Source: Desulfovibrio sp. (GTDB lineage Bacteria; Desulfobacterota; Desulfovibrionia; Desulfovibrionales; Desulfovibrionaceae). From it: a stretch of 14,074 nt of DNA. The position numbers were made by a program, and so were the translations under genes. Positions 1-6,377 of the stretch are shown here, piece by piece. The notes under the pieces are model-generated. The model was given only the letters and a program-made list of their open reading frames with translations, was not told the DNA's origin and did no database searches. Position 1 is the first letter of the stretch. Each line of letters begins with the position of its first letter. The stretch spans positions 1 through 14,074 of the forward strand of contig JALHHV010000037.1 of the NCBI GenBank assembly GCA_022837365.1, written 5' to 3'.

Positions 1-1074
1 GTCGTCATCGCCGAGGTGGCCCAGGACCTGTCCGAAACCACCTACGCCATGGCGCGCATCTCGGACGACCTGCAGGACACCATCATGAAGGTGCGCATGG
101 TGCCGGTGTCGTCGGTGTTCTCGCGCTTCCCGCGCCTGGTGCGCGACCTGTCGCGCAAGAGCGGCAAGGAAGTGGACCTGATCCTGGAAGGCGAGGAGAC
201 GGAACTGGACAAGAGCGTGGTGGAGGTCATCGGCGACCCGCTGGTGCACCTCATCCGCAACGCGGTGGACCACGGCGTGGAGTCCGAGGACGAGCGGGTG
301 GCCAAGGGCAAGAAGGCCAAGGGCAAGGTGACCCTGCGCGCCTACCACAAGGGCAACTCCGTCGCCATCGAGATCGAGGACGACGGCAAGGGCATCGACC
401 CGGAAAAGATGCGCGAAGTGGCCGTGCGCAAGGGCATCGTCTCGCCCGACGAAGCCAAGGCCATGGACGACCGCGAGGCCATGGAACTCATCTTCGCCCC
501 CGGCTTCTCCTCGGCAGAGAAGATCACCGACATCTCCGGGCGCGGCGTGGGCATGGACGTGGTGCGCACCAACATCAAGAACCTGAAGGGCAGCGTCAGC
601 ATCCATTCCGAGATCGGCAAGGGCACCCGCTTCACCCTGTCCCTGCCGCTGACCCTCGCCATCATCGACGCGCTGATGGTCAACGTGGCGGGCGAGATGT
701 ACGCCATCCCGCTGGACGCCGTGTCGGAAACCACCAAGATCGAGGCGCGCCGCCTTACCGACGTCAAGGGCCGCAAGGCCGTGACCCTGCGCGGCGAAGT
801 GCTGGGCATCGCCTCGCTGTCCGAACTGCTGGGCCTGCCCAAGGGCGACAAGCAGGACGTGCTGTCCGTGGTGGTCATCCACGACAACGACCGGCGCCTG
901 GGCCTGGTGGTGGACCGGCTGCTGGAACGGCAGGAAATCGTCATCAAACCCCTGGGGGCCTACCTCGGCGACCTCAAGGGCATCTCGGGCGCGACCATCA
1001 TGGGCGACGGCAGCGTCATCCTGATCCTGGACCCGCACGAGGTGTACATGATGGCCACCTCGAAAGCGATTTAA
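1..1074 (+). CDS. cheA: Chemotaxis histidine kinase CheA, C-terminal part (5' truncated by window)
   Basis: Reading frame 1 is open from the first base to TAA at 1072-1074, so the start lies upstream. The visible 357 residues cover the end of the dimerisation helices, the CheA-type HATPase domain and the CheW-like P5 domain. The N box HLIRNAVDHGVE is encoded at about 247-282. The G1 box DDGKGID is at 379-399, and the G2 box GRGVGMDVV starts near 541. The P5 part begins near LPLTLAIIDALMVNVAGE (about 643) and runs to the end, ending in the typical ILILDPHEV. As known for the family, CheA autophosphorylates a histidine in its Hpt domain, passes the phosphate to CheY/CheB, and couples to receptors through CheW. 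The Hpt and P2 domains are outside the window. All ATP-binding motifs look intact, so the kinase should be functional. It is followed by an intrinsic terminator, so it is the last gene of its transcript. Confidence 0.95.
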   Translation, partial: VVIAEVAQDLSETTYAMARISDDLQDTIMKVRMVPVSSVFSRFPRLVRDLSRKSGKEVDLILEGEETELDKSVVEVIGDPLVHLIRNAVDHGVESEDERVAKGKKAKGKVTLRAYHKGNSVAIEIEDDGKGIDPEKMREVAVRKGIVSPDEAKAMDDREAMELIFAPGFSSAEKITDISGRGVGMDVVRTNIKNLKGSVSIHSEIGKGTRFTLSLPLTLAIIDALMVNVAGEMYAIPLDAVSETTKIEARRLTDVKGRKAVTLRGEVLGIASLSELLGLPKGDKQDVLSVVVIHDNDRRLGLVVDRLLERQEIVIKPLGAYLGDLKGISGATIMGDGSVILILDPHEVYMMATSKAI

Positions 1075-1102
1075 GGCTCCGCCAGCAGTTTCCCCAGAAC
1101 AG

Positions 1103-1140
1103 AACGCCCCCGTCCGGCAGCACCGGGCGGGGGCGTTTTT
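1103..1140 (+). terminator. Intrinsic terminator after cheA
   Basis: A 15-bp stem (1103-1117 with 1123-1137, one G-U pair) closes a 5-nt loop CAGCA and runs into a T tract (1136-1140, then CTTT). It lies 28 nt past the cheA stop codon. The GC-rich stem and T run are a textbook rho-independent terminator reading on the plus strand. Confidence 0.93.
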
Positions 1141-1163
1141 CTTTGGGATCGGGCGGATGGGCC

Positions 1164-1430
1164 AGGGGCTGTTTCCAAATTAGGGTTTTCGTTCGTTGGC
1201 AAGGAAAACGAGCCTGCCATAAGGGAATATACTCTTTGGTATTTGACTGAAATGGCGGGCGAAGTTTGACCGCTCTGCGCTCGATGCCCGTATCGTTGCT
1301 GTCCCCATCCGTACGGCTCGTTGACTCGCCTACGGCTGGGGCAAAGCTCGCAAGCTCGCTTAACGGGCACGCTCCGCGCCCTTCGGGTCGGTCTGTCAAC
1401 GGGCGAAAGGACAATTTAGAAACAGCCCCT
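1164..1430. mobile_element. MITE-like element, 267 bp, with about 37-bp imperfect terminal inverted repeats
   Basis: The left end starts AGGGGCTGTTTCCAAATT (1164-1181). The right end is its near-perfect reverse complement (1413-1430), with one mismatch in 18. A weaker match, TTTCGTTCGTTGGC against TTTCGCCCGTTGAC, extends the repeats to about 1200 and 1394. The interior encodes no recognisable transposase. By my count the element is about 56% G+C against roughly 70% in the flanks, with an AT-rich section near 1171-1260 and short direct repeats (AAGCTCGC twice near 1345). It sits between the convergent cheA and membrane-protein genes. No target-site duplication is evident: the flanks are CC on the left and AC on the right. 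The ends loosely recall IS5-type termini, but the family is not assigned. It could instead be a decayed insertion sequence or a structured intergenic repeat. Confidence 0.68.
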
Positions 1431-2385
1431 ACATGGGGGCGTGCAGCCGCACCACATAGGCCAGGGTGCTGGCCTCGCAGCCGCAGGCCACCATCAGCAG
1501 CACCAGCGCGCTCACGATGCCCACCTTGTGGCGCAGCGGCGTGGCGGAGCGGATCACCGTGCCCCACAGGCCGCAGGCGGCCAGCGGCAGCACCAGCGTC
1601 CCGGCCAGGGGCAGCAGCGGGGGCAGGGCGGTCAGGTCCGGGCTGGTCAGGGTGGCGGCGCGGTACAGCACGTACACGCCCACGGGCAGGGCGCACAGGG
1701 TGCCGCCCAGGGCCCAGCGGGCGCACACGCCAAGGGCGTAGTTGTAGTAGTCGCGGCCGAAGTCGTCCTTCGCGCGGCGGGTCAGCAGCCAGGCCAGGCA
1801 CAGGGCTCCGGCGGCCCCGGCGGCCACGAAGACCGATTGCCCCAGCACCGGCCACAGCAGCGAATCCACCGGCGCGCTGATGAGGGCGCGCATGGTGTCC
1901 ATGGCGGAGGCGCTGGAGGGCAGGGGATGGCCCGGCAGCAGCAGCGCGCGGGCCAGGGAGAAGCCGCTGGCCGTGGCCTCGATGCCGCCGATGCCTGCGG
2001 CGAGCCCCACGAAGCGGTGCATGGCCGATCCCTTGATGTGCTTCCAGCCCAGCAGGTACAAGGCGGCGCAGGCGCCGGAGCCCGCCAGCAGCGCGGGCAC
2101 GGACAGCAGCGGCACGCGGAACGGCCCTTCCATCAGGTCGGGCTGCATCTGCACCATGCGGACCATGACCGCACCGCTCACGGCCACCAGCACGGCGGCG
2201 GTCAGGGCGGACAGCAGGGCGCCCTGGCGGGCCAGCTTGTCGGGAAACGAGGAGCGCTGGGTCACGGCCAGACGCTGGGCGGACAGGCACAGGAAGGGCA
2301 GGCCGGTGACGGCCAGCAGCAGGCAGGCCAGTATGCCGCCCGGCAGCGCCAGCGACCAGACGGCGGCATCGGGGAACAGGATCAT
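1429..2385 (-). CDS. Polytopic membrane protein of unknown function (8 predicted helices)
   Basis: I do not recognise this protein. The start is ATG at 2383-2385, preceded by GGAG nine bases upstream (ACGGAG...ATG). An upstream ATG at 2445 would add 20 arginine-rich residues without a better ribosome site, so 2385 is preferred (318 residues). By eye there are eight hydrophobic segments, starting with SLALPGGILACLLLAVTG and ending with KVGIVSALVLLMVACG, joined by short loops. There is a basic loop after helix 1 (AQRLAVTQRSSFPDKLARQ) and a cytoplasmic-looking RRAKDDFGRDYYNYA between helices 5 and 6. No catalytic or cofactor motif is evident. The stop codon TAG (1429-1431) uses the last two bases of the 267-bp inverted-repeat element, so the C-terminus (LHAPM) may have been altered by that insertion. 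The gene is convergent with cheA and divergent from the lipoprotein gene. Confidence 0.8.
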   Translation of the reverse strand: MILFPDAAVWSLALPGGILACLLLAVTGLPFLCLSAQRLAVTQRSSFPDKLARQGALLSALTAAVLVAVSGAVMVRMVQMQPDLMEGPFRVPLLSVPALLAGSGACAALYLLGWKHIKGSAMHRFVGLAAGIGGIEATASGFSLARALLLPGHPLPSSASAMDTMRALISAPVDSLLWPVLGQSVFVAAGAAGALCLAWLLTRRAKDDFGRDYYNYALGVCARWALGGTLCALPVGVYVLYRAATLTSPDLTALPPLLPLAGTLVLPLAACGLWGTVIRSATPLRHKVGIVSALVLLMVACGCEASTLAYVVRLHAPM

Positions 2386-2471
2386 TCGCGAAAGCTCCGT
2401 TGGGGTGATGCGGCGGCGTGAACGGCCTGCTGCAAGGAGGCCCACAGGCGTCCGGGGGCGTTGCCGCAGCG

Positions 2472-2507
2472 GCCCTTGTGCCCCAAAACCGCTTGGGGCG
2501 CAAGGGC
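2472..2507. other. Long stem-loop in the divergent intergenic region
   Basis: A 15-bp inverted repeat (2472-2486 and 2493-2507) pairs with only one G-U position around the loop AACCGC. It begins GCCCTTG and ends CAAGGGC. No T tract follows on either strand, so it does not look like an intrinsic terminator. It lies 87 bp upstream of the minus-strand membrane gene start and 158 bp upstream of the plus-strand lipoprotein gene start. It could be a regulator-binding palindrome or leader RNA structure. The rest of 2386-2665 shows only GC-rich non-coding sequence, the promoter candidate at 2593-2621 and the two ribosome sites. Confidence 0.5.
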
Positions 2508-2592
2508 GCGGGCCGTTGTCTCCACCGATGCCCCCGTGTGTGGGCGAAAGCGCGCGGGGGGCCGTCCGGTGCGCGGCGGCATGTGGATTTCC

Positions 2593-2621
2593 TTGAAAAA
2601 ATGGCGGCCATCGCCTATGGA
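2593..2621 (+). promoter_or_regulatory. Candidate sigma70-type promoter for the lipoprotein-dprA-xerC gene run
   Basis: TTGAAA (2593-2598) and TATGGA (2616-2621) are separated by exactly 17 bp, 45 bp upstream of the ATG at 2666. The -35 box is good (5 of 6). The -10 box is poor (3 of 6). This is the most promoter-like spot in an otherwise very GC-rich gap, but it is unproven. Confidence 0.4.
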
Positions 2622-2665
2622 GGGTACAGTTCCGTCAACGTACTCGGCCTGTTCGGAGATTCCTC

Positions 2666-3568
2666 ATGCAGCATCGGCGGCTTCGCGCATCGGCGGCATT
2701 GCTTGTACCGGCCCTTCTCCTGGCCACGGCCCTTTTCTCCGGCTGCGCCGGGCAGGGCGCGGCACAGGGCAGCACCGAATGGCGGCTGCGCATGCTGGAG
2801 GAAAAGTACCTTTCCTACGAAGAAGCCCGAAAGGCCCGCGACAGCTCGGTGGACGAACGGCTGCGCGCCCTGGAGGAAAAGCAGGCCGCGCTGTCCGCCC
2901 GCGTGGACGGCGACCGCGAATCCGACGGCCGCAGGCTGGACGCGCTGGAAGGCGCGCTGTCCGACGGCCGCAGGCTGGACGCGCTGGAAGGCGCGCTGGC
3001 GGGCAAGAAGGACGATACGGCCCAGCCTTCCGTCGCCCCGCCGCCTTCGGTGGACGCCGACGACCTGGGCAAGGGCGGCCGCCGGGTCCAGCCGGAGCCG
3101 GTCCAGCCGGAGCCGGTCCGGCCGGAACCCGCCAAGGCCACCCCGGCCGCCAAGGCCGCGCAAAAGCCGGAACCCAGGGCCGCCAAGCCCGTTTCGGACA
3201 AGGCCGCCTACGAGGCCGCCCTGAACCTGCTGCAACGCGGCAGGACCGACGAGGCCCGCGTGCGCTTCGACGGGTTCCTGGGCGACGGCGACTATCCCAA
3301 CAGCGCCCTGGTGCCCAACGCCCTGTACTGGAAGGGCGAAGCCCTGTACGCCCAGCGCCGCTACGCCGACGCCATCGTGGCCTTCAAGGAGGTAACGGCG
3401 CGCTTTCCGAAGCACCACAAGGCTGCGGACTCGTTGCTCAAGACGGCGCTGGCCTACAAGCAGCTTGGCGACGACGAGAACGTGCGCTTCCACCTGAAGG
3501 CGCTGCGCGAAGACCATCCCGATTCCCCGGCCGCCAGGCTGGCCCGGCAGCGTTTCCCCAACGGATAG
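2666..3568 (+). CDS. CpoB/YbgF-like periplasmic lipoprotein: coiled coil plus TPR repeats
   Basis: This 300-residue protein starts at ATG 2666 with GGAG (2655-2658) seven bases upstream. It has a lipoprotein signal: n-region QHRRLR, hydrophobic core ASAALLVPALLLATALF, then LFSGC with Cys27 as the probable lipidation site (Phe at -3 is slightly atypical). Residues 37-112 are heptad-like and charged, consistent with a coiled coil. Residues 113-178 are a Pro/Ala/Lys-rich linker. Residues 180-300 contain about three TPR-type helical hairpins (YEAALNLLQRGRTDEAR; NALYWKGEALYAQRRYADAI; ADSLLKTALAYKQLGDDENV) of the kind ending CpoB/YbgF proteins. Known CpoB coordinates the Tol-Pal system with peptidoglycan synthesis at division. 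No tol or pal genes are visible here, so that role is inference. Odd features are an exact 39-bp tandem duplication in the coiled coil and VQPEP repeats in the linker. dprA starts 19 nt after its stop. Confidence 0.85.
   Translation: MQHRRLRASAALLVPALLLATALFSGCAGQGAAQGSTEWRLRMLEEKYLSYEEARKARDSSVDERLRALEEKQAALSARVDGDRESDGRRLDALEGALSDGRRLDALEGALAGKKDDTAQPSVAPPPSVDADDLGKGGRRVQPEPVQPEPVRPEPAKATPAAKAAQKPEPRAAKPVSDKAAYEAALNLLQRGRTDEARVRFDGFLGDGDYPNSALVPNALYWKGEALYAQRRYADAIVAFKEVTARFPKHHKAADSLLKTALAYKQLGDDENVRFHLKALREDHPDSPAARLARQRFPNG
2921..2998 (+). repeat. Exact 39-bp tandem duplication in the lipoprotein gene
   Basis: Two identical 39-bp units lie at 2921-2959 and 2960-2998. Each encodes the 13-residue unit SDGRRLDALEGAL (residues 86-98 and 99-111). 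Perfect identity at the DNA level points to a recent duplication by slippage. Thirteen residues is not a multiple of seven, so the copy shifts the coiled-coil register. Confidence 0.95.
3086..3130 (+). repeat. Three 15-bp repeats coding VQPEP units
   Basis: Units GTCCAGCCGGAGCCG at 3086-3100 and 3101-3115 are identical. A third, diverged unit (3116-3130) codes VRPEP. They form an extended Pro/Glu linker between the coiled coil and the TPR part of the lipoprotein. Confidence 0.9.
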
Positions 3569-3587
3569 TCTGGTCCGCGCCGCAGCC

Positions 3588-4889
3588 ATGGCCCCACCGC
3601 TTCCCGCCACCGCGAGCCCGGACGCCACGGGCTCCGGATCCGCAACGCCCGGCCCCGCCGCGCTGCCCGCCTTTGCCGACCTGGACGCGGCGGGCCGCGC
3701 CGAATTGTGGGCCGCCCTGGCCCTGCGCCACAGCCCCGGCATCGGGCCGCGCACGGTGCGCCGCCTGCTGGCGGGGCTGGGGTCCGCGCTGGCCGCCGTA
3801 CAGGCCGCCGCGGGCGGCGGGCACGGCTGGTCGCGGGCGGGCGTGCGGCCGCACATGGCCGCCCCGGTGGCGAACGGCGCATGGCGCGAGTCCGCCCGGC
3901 AGGAATGGGACGCGGTGCGCGGCTGCCGCTGCGGTATCCTGCTGTGGACCGACCCGCGCTACCCCGCCCGGCTGCGCGAGATTTCCGATGCTCCCGCCGT
4001 GCTGTACTGCCGGGGCGACGCCTCTCTGCTGGCCAACCACGCCGTGGCGGTGGTGGGTTCGCGCCTGTGCTCGCGGGCCGGGCGCGGCGTGTCCGCCGAC
4101 ATCGCCTACAGCCTGTCCGCGGCGGGCGTCACCGTCGTCTCCGGCCTTGCGCGGGGCATCGACCGCGAGGCCCACGTGGCCGCGCTGGAAGGGGTAGGCT
4201 CCACCATCGGCGTGCTGGGCACGGGCATCGACGTGGTCTACCCGCCGGAACACGCGGACGTGTTCGAACGCATGGAATCCACGGGGCTGCTGGTGTCGGA
4301 ATACGCCCCCGGCACGCTGCCCCTGCCCGCGCATTTTCCCGTGCGCAACCGCATCATCAGCGGGCTTTCCGTGGGGGTGCTGGTGGTGGAAGCGGCGGCC
4401 CGCAGCGGCAGCCTGATCACCGCGCGCCTGGCCCTGGAGCAGGGGCGCGAGGTGTACACCGTGCCCGGCCCGGCCACGGCCCAGTACACCTGCGGCTGCC
4501 GGGGGCTCATCGAGCAGGGGGCGCGGCCCGTGACCACGGCGGAGGACATGCTGGCGGACCTGGCTCCGGTGCTGGGCATGGAACTGGCCGCGCTGGCCGC
4601 GCCGTGCCCGTCCCCCAGCGGGGACGCGGCGGCCCGCCCGGCGGCCCGCCCGGCAGCGCGCCCCGTGCGCACCCCTAAGGCAGCGCAGCCCGCTCCATGC
4701 CCGTCCGGCACCGGCGGCAGCCCCGATGAGGCCATCCTGGCCTTGCTGCGCGACCGGCCCGGCGTTCATGTGGACGACATCTGCCGCACGCTGGGCATGG
4801 GCGCGGCGGACGTCAGCGCCCGCCTGGTGTTGCTGGAGGTAAAGGGCGGGGTGCGCCGGTTGCCCGGCATGCGCTACGAGCGTATGTAG
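3588..4889 (+). CDS. dprA: DNA-processing protein DprA
   Basis: This 433-residue protein has the DprA layout. There is a helix-hairpin-helix-like N-terminal region (residues 45-66, RHSPGIGPRTVRRLL). It is followed by the extended Rossmann (Smf) domain with VAVVGSR (153-159), SGLARGID (185-192), FPVRNRIISGL (250-260), EAAARSGSLITA (268-279) and GREVYTVPG (286-294). A C-terminal winged helix follows (about 378-433). DprA binds single-stranded DNA and loads RecA during natural transformation, and is also widespread in bacteria not known to be competent. An Ala/Arg/Pro low-complexity linker (about 347-362) joins the last two domains. The residues before about 30 are also low-complexity. The ATG at 3588 follows the lipoprotein stop by 19 nt and has no clear Shine-Dalgarno sequence, so translation may be coupled or the true start may differ. 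The next gene begins 56 nt downstream. Confidence 0.94.
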   Translation: MAPPLPATASPDATGSGSATPGPAALPAFADLDAAGRAELWAALALRHSPGIGPRTVRRLLAGLGSALAAVQAAAGGGHGWSRAGVRPHMAAPVANGAWRESARQEWDAVRGCRCGILLWTDPRYPARLREISDAPAVLYCRGDASLLANHAVAVVGSRLCSRAGRGVSADIAYSLSAAGVTVVSGLARGIDREAHVAALEGVGSTIGVLGTGIDVVYPPEHADVFERMESTGLLVSEYAPGTLPLPAHFPVRNRIISGLSVGVLVVEAAARSGSLITARLALEQGREVYTVPGPATAQYTCGCRGLIEQGARPVTTAEDMLADLAPVLGMELAALAAPCPSPSGDAAARPAARPAARPVRTPKAAQPAPCPSGTGGSPDEAILALLRDRPGVHVDDICRTLGMGAADVSARLVLLEVKGGVRRLPGMRYERM

Positions 4890-4945
4890 GGGAACGCGCC
4901 AACACGGACAGCAACGGCGGCGCGCACGCACCGCCGGAGAAGGAT

Positions 4946-5449
4946 ATGCAGAAGATACCGCTCGACCTTGCCGCGCCCGGCATGAAACTGGCCAAACCCG
5001 TCACCAAGTCCGACGGGCTGGTGCTGGTGGGCGCAGGCGTTGAACTGACCACCACCATCATCTCGCGTTTTCGCGTCAGCGGGGTGCAGTCCCTCACAGT
5101 GCAGGGACGCCCCGTGGACCTCGGCGACGACGGCGGCAACGACCTGGAACGCATCGCCGGGCGGCTGGACCACCTGTTCCGCAAGCACGGGCAGGACCGG
5201 TTCATGGCCACCCTGCGCAACATGCTGCGCCGCTTCTTCGCCGAGCGCATCGCCGCCGCCAGGGCAGCGGAGGAGGCCGAGGCCGCCGCCATCGCAGCCG
5301 CCGCCGAGGCCGCGCGCGAAGAGGCGGAAGCCCTTGCCGCGCAAAACCGTATTTCGCTGGTGCCGCTGGTGGATGACGGACCGGAGGGCGGGCCCGGCCG
5401 GTCCGAAATCGCGGGTGGCAACGGCGCGCCACGGGAGAACGGGCGATGA
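4946..5449 (+). CDS. Small signalling-associated protein: beta-rich N-terminus plus Ala/Glu-rich helix
   Basis: This is a 167-residue protein of uncertain function. The start ATG has GGAG (4936-4939) six bases upstream. Residues 1-60 (KIPLDLAAPGMKLAKPV..., then LVLVGAGVELTTTIISRFRVSGV) resemble the short beta-rich segment that often precedes HD-GYP or HDOD domains, where 'PGM.la.pv...G..ll..G..lt...i..l...gv' is a recurrent pattern; this is pattern recognition, not a database result. Residues 101-132 are a long Ala/Glu/Arg helix, possibly a coiled coil. The tail from 143 on is Gly-rich and probably disordered. No HD residues are present. Its stop overlaps the HDOD start by 4 nt (ATGA, 5446-5449), so the two proteins are translationally coupled and may form a split version of a normally fused protein. 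Confidence 0.85.
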   Translation: MQKIPLDLAAPGMKLAKPVTKSDGLVLVGAGVELTTTIISRFRVSGVQSLTVQGRPVDLGDDGGNDLERIAGRLDHLFRKHGQDRFMATLRNMLRRFFAERIAAARAAEEAEAAAIAAAAEAAREEAEALAAQNRISLVPLVDDGPEGGPGRSEIAGGNGAPRENGR

Positions 5450-6285
5450 GCGAAGATCTGCGCACCACCTACAAGGGGCGGCTGCTGGCGGTGAAGGACC
5501 TGCCCACGCTCCCCACCGCCCTGCAGGAAGTCTCGCGCCTGCTGGAACTGCCCAACACCACCACCGACCAGGTGGCCAAGGTCATCTCCTTCGACCAGGT
5601 GCTGGCGGCCAAGGTGCTGAAGATGGTCAACTCGCCCATCTACGGCTTTCCGGGGCGCATCGGCACGGTGAAGCACGCCCTGGTGCTGCTGGGGTTCAAC
5701 GTCATCCGGGGGCTGATCATCTCCACCTCTGTCTACGACGACATGAACCGCGCCATGCGCGGCCTGTGGGACCACAGCGTGGGCTGCTCGCTGGCCTGCG
5801 GCGAACTGGCCCGCGCGCTGGGCATGAAGGACCCCGAGGAATACGCCGTGGCCGGGCTGTTGCACGACCTCGGCAAGGTGGTGTCGGCCCTGCAACTGCC
5901 CGAGGCCAAGGCCCGGGTGGACGCCGTGGTCAAGGAACAGGACCTTCTGTACATCGACGCGGAAACGCAGGTGCTTGGTTTCGGGCACGACCGCATCAAT
6001 GCATGGCTGGCCGAGCACTGGAACCTGCCCCCGGCCATCCGCGAGGGCATGGCCTTCCACCACAAGCCCATGAGCGCGCGCATCTACCCGCAGATGGCCT
6101 GCGTGGTGCACGTGGGCAACTTCATGGCCCGGCTGTTCGAGTACGGTTCCGGCGGCGACGACAACGTGCCGCCGCTGTCGCCCCACGCGCTGAAGCTGCT
6201 GGGCATGAACCAGCGCTCGCTGGAGGCGTTGCTGGACACCCTGTGCGAGAAATTCGCCGACGCCGGGGAACTGGGCTTCGCATGA
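5446..6285 (+). CDS. HDOD-domain protein
   Basis: This 279-residue protein is almost entirely an HDOD domain (about residues 15-215). It opens with KDLPTLPTALQEVSRLLELP, followed by ISFDQVLAAKVLKMVNSPIYG and the hallmark TVKHALVLLGFNVIRGL. It keeps the metal-type residues of HD proteins: DH at 109-110, LLHDLGK at 138-144, FGHDRINAWLAEHW at 179-192 and HH at 205-206. HDOD proteins act in signalling, motility, DNA repair and stress responses, usually as non-catalytic scaffolds. Because several His/Asp positions are retained here, hydrolase activity cannot be excluded. The start ATG overlaps the preceding stop (ATGA) and has GGAG eight bases upstream. The GGDEF gene follows after 88 nt, a gap that may itself hold a 31-codon ORF. 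Confidence 0.93.
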   Translation: MSEDLRTTYKGRLLAVKDLPTLPTALQEVSRLLELPNTTTDQVAKVISFDQVLAAKVLKMVNSPIYGFPGRIGTVKHALVLLGFNVIRGLIISTSVYDDMNRAMRGLWDHSVGCSLACGELARALGMKDPEEYAVAGLLHDLGKVVSALQLPEAKARVDAVVKEQDLLYIDAETQVLGFGHDRINAWLAEHWNLPPAIREGMAFHHKPMSARIYPQMACVVHVGNFMARLFEYGSGGDDNVPPLSPHALKLLGMNQRSLEALLDTLCEKFADAGELGFA

Positions 6286-6377
6286 CCCGTGACGCCGCCG
6301 TATTGTCGTCCGGATCGCCCTATCTCCCGGCATTCGCTTTGCCGCATGCGGTCCGCGTGGCGGGGAGGCTGTCGTGA
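6282..6377 (+). CDS. Possible 31-codon micro-ORF bridging the HDOD and GGDEF genes
   Basis: An ATG at 6282-6284 overlaps the HDOD stop (ATGA, 6282-6285). The frame stays open for 31 codons to TGA 6375-6377, which overlaps the GTG start of the GGDEF gene (GTGA, 6374-6377). It thus exactly fills the gap with a 4-nt overlap at both ends. The product would begin MTRDAAVLSSGSPYLP and end VAGRLS, with no recognised motif. Third-position G+C is lower than in the neighbours (24 of 31 codons by my count), which argues against long-term coding selection. It may serve only to keep ribosomes moving between the two genes, or be chance. Confidence 0.3.
   Translation: MTRDAAVLSSGSPYLPAFALPHAVRVAGRLS

Noticed and set aside
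1159..1435. Target-site duplication flanking the MITE-like element
   Set aside because: The bases outside the two ends (CC and AC) do not match, so no duplication can be claimed.
1016..2611. Long minus-strand open frame crossing cheA's end, the inverted-repeat element and the membrane gene
   Set aside because: It is a shadow frame in GC-rich DNA, with Arg/Pro/Ala-rich translation and no ribosome site. The membrane protein frame in the same region has clear helices.
2461..4197. Long plus-strand open frame overlapping the lipoprotein and dprA
   Set aside because: The translation is low-complexity Arg/Pro/Gly/Ala. The lipoprotein and DprA frames carry real motifs in the same DNA.
6286..6373. 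Promoter or terminator between the HDOD and GGDEF genes
   Set aside because: No -35/-10 pair, stem-loop or T tract stands out. Only the GGDEF ribosome site and the possible micro-ORF are visible.
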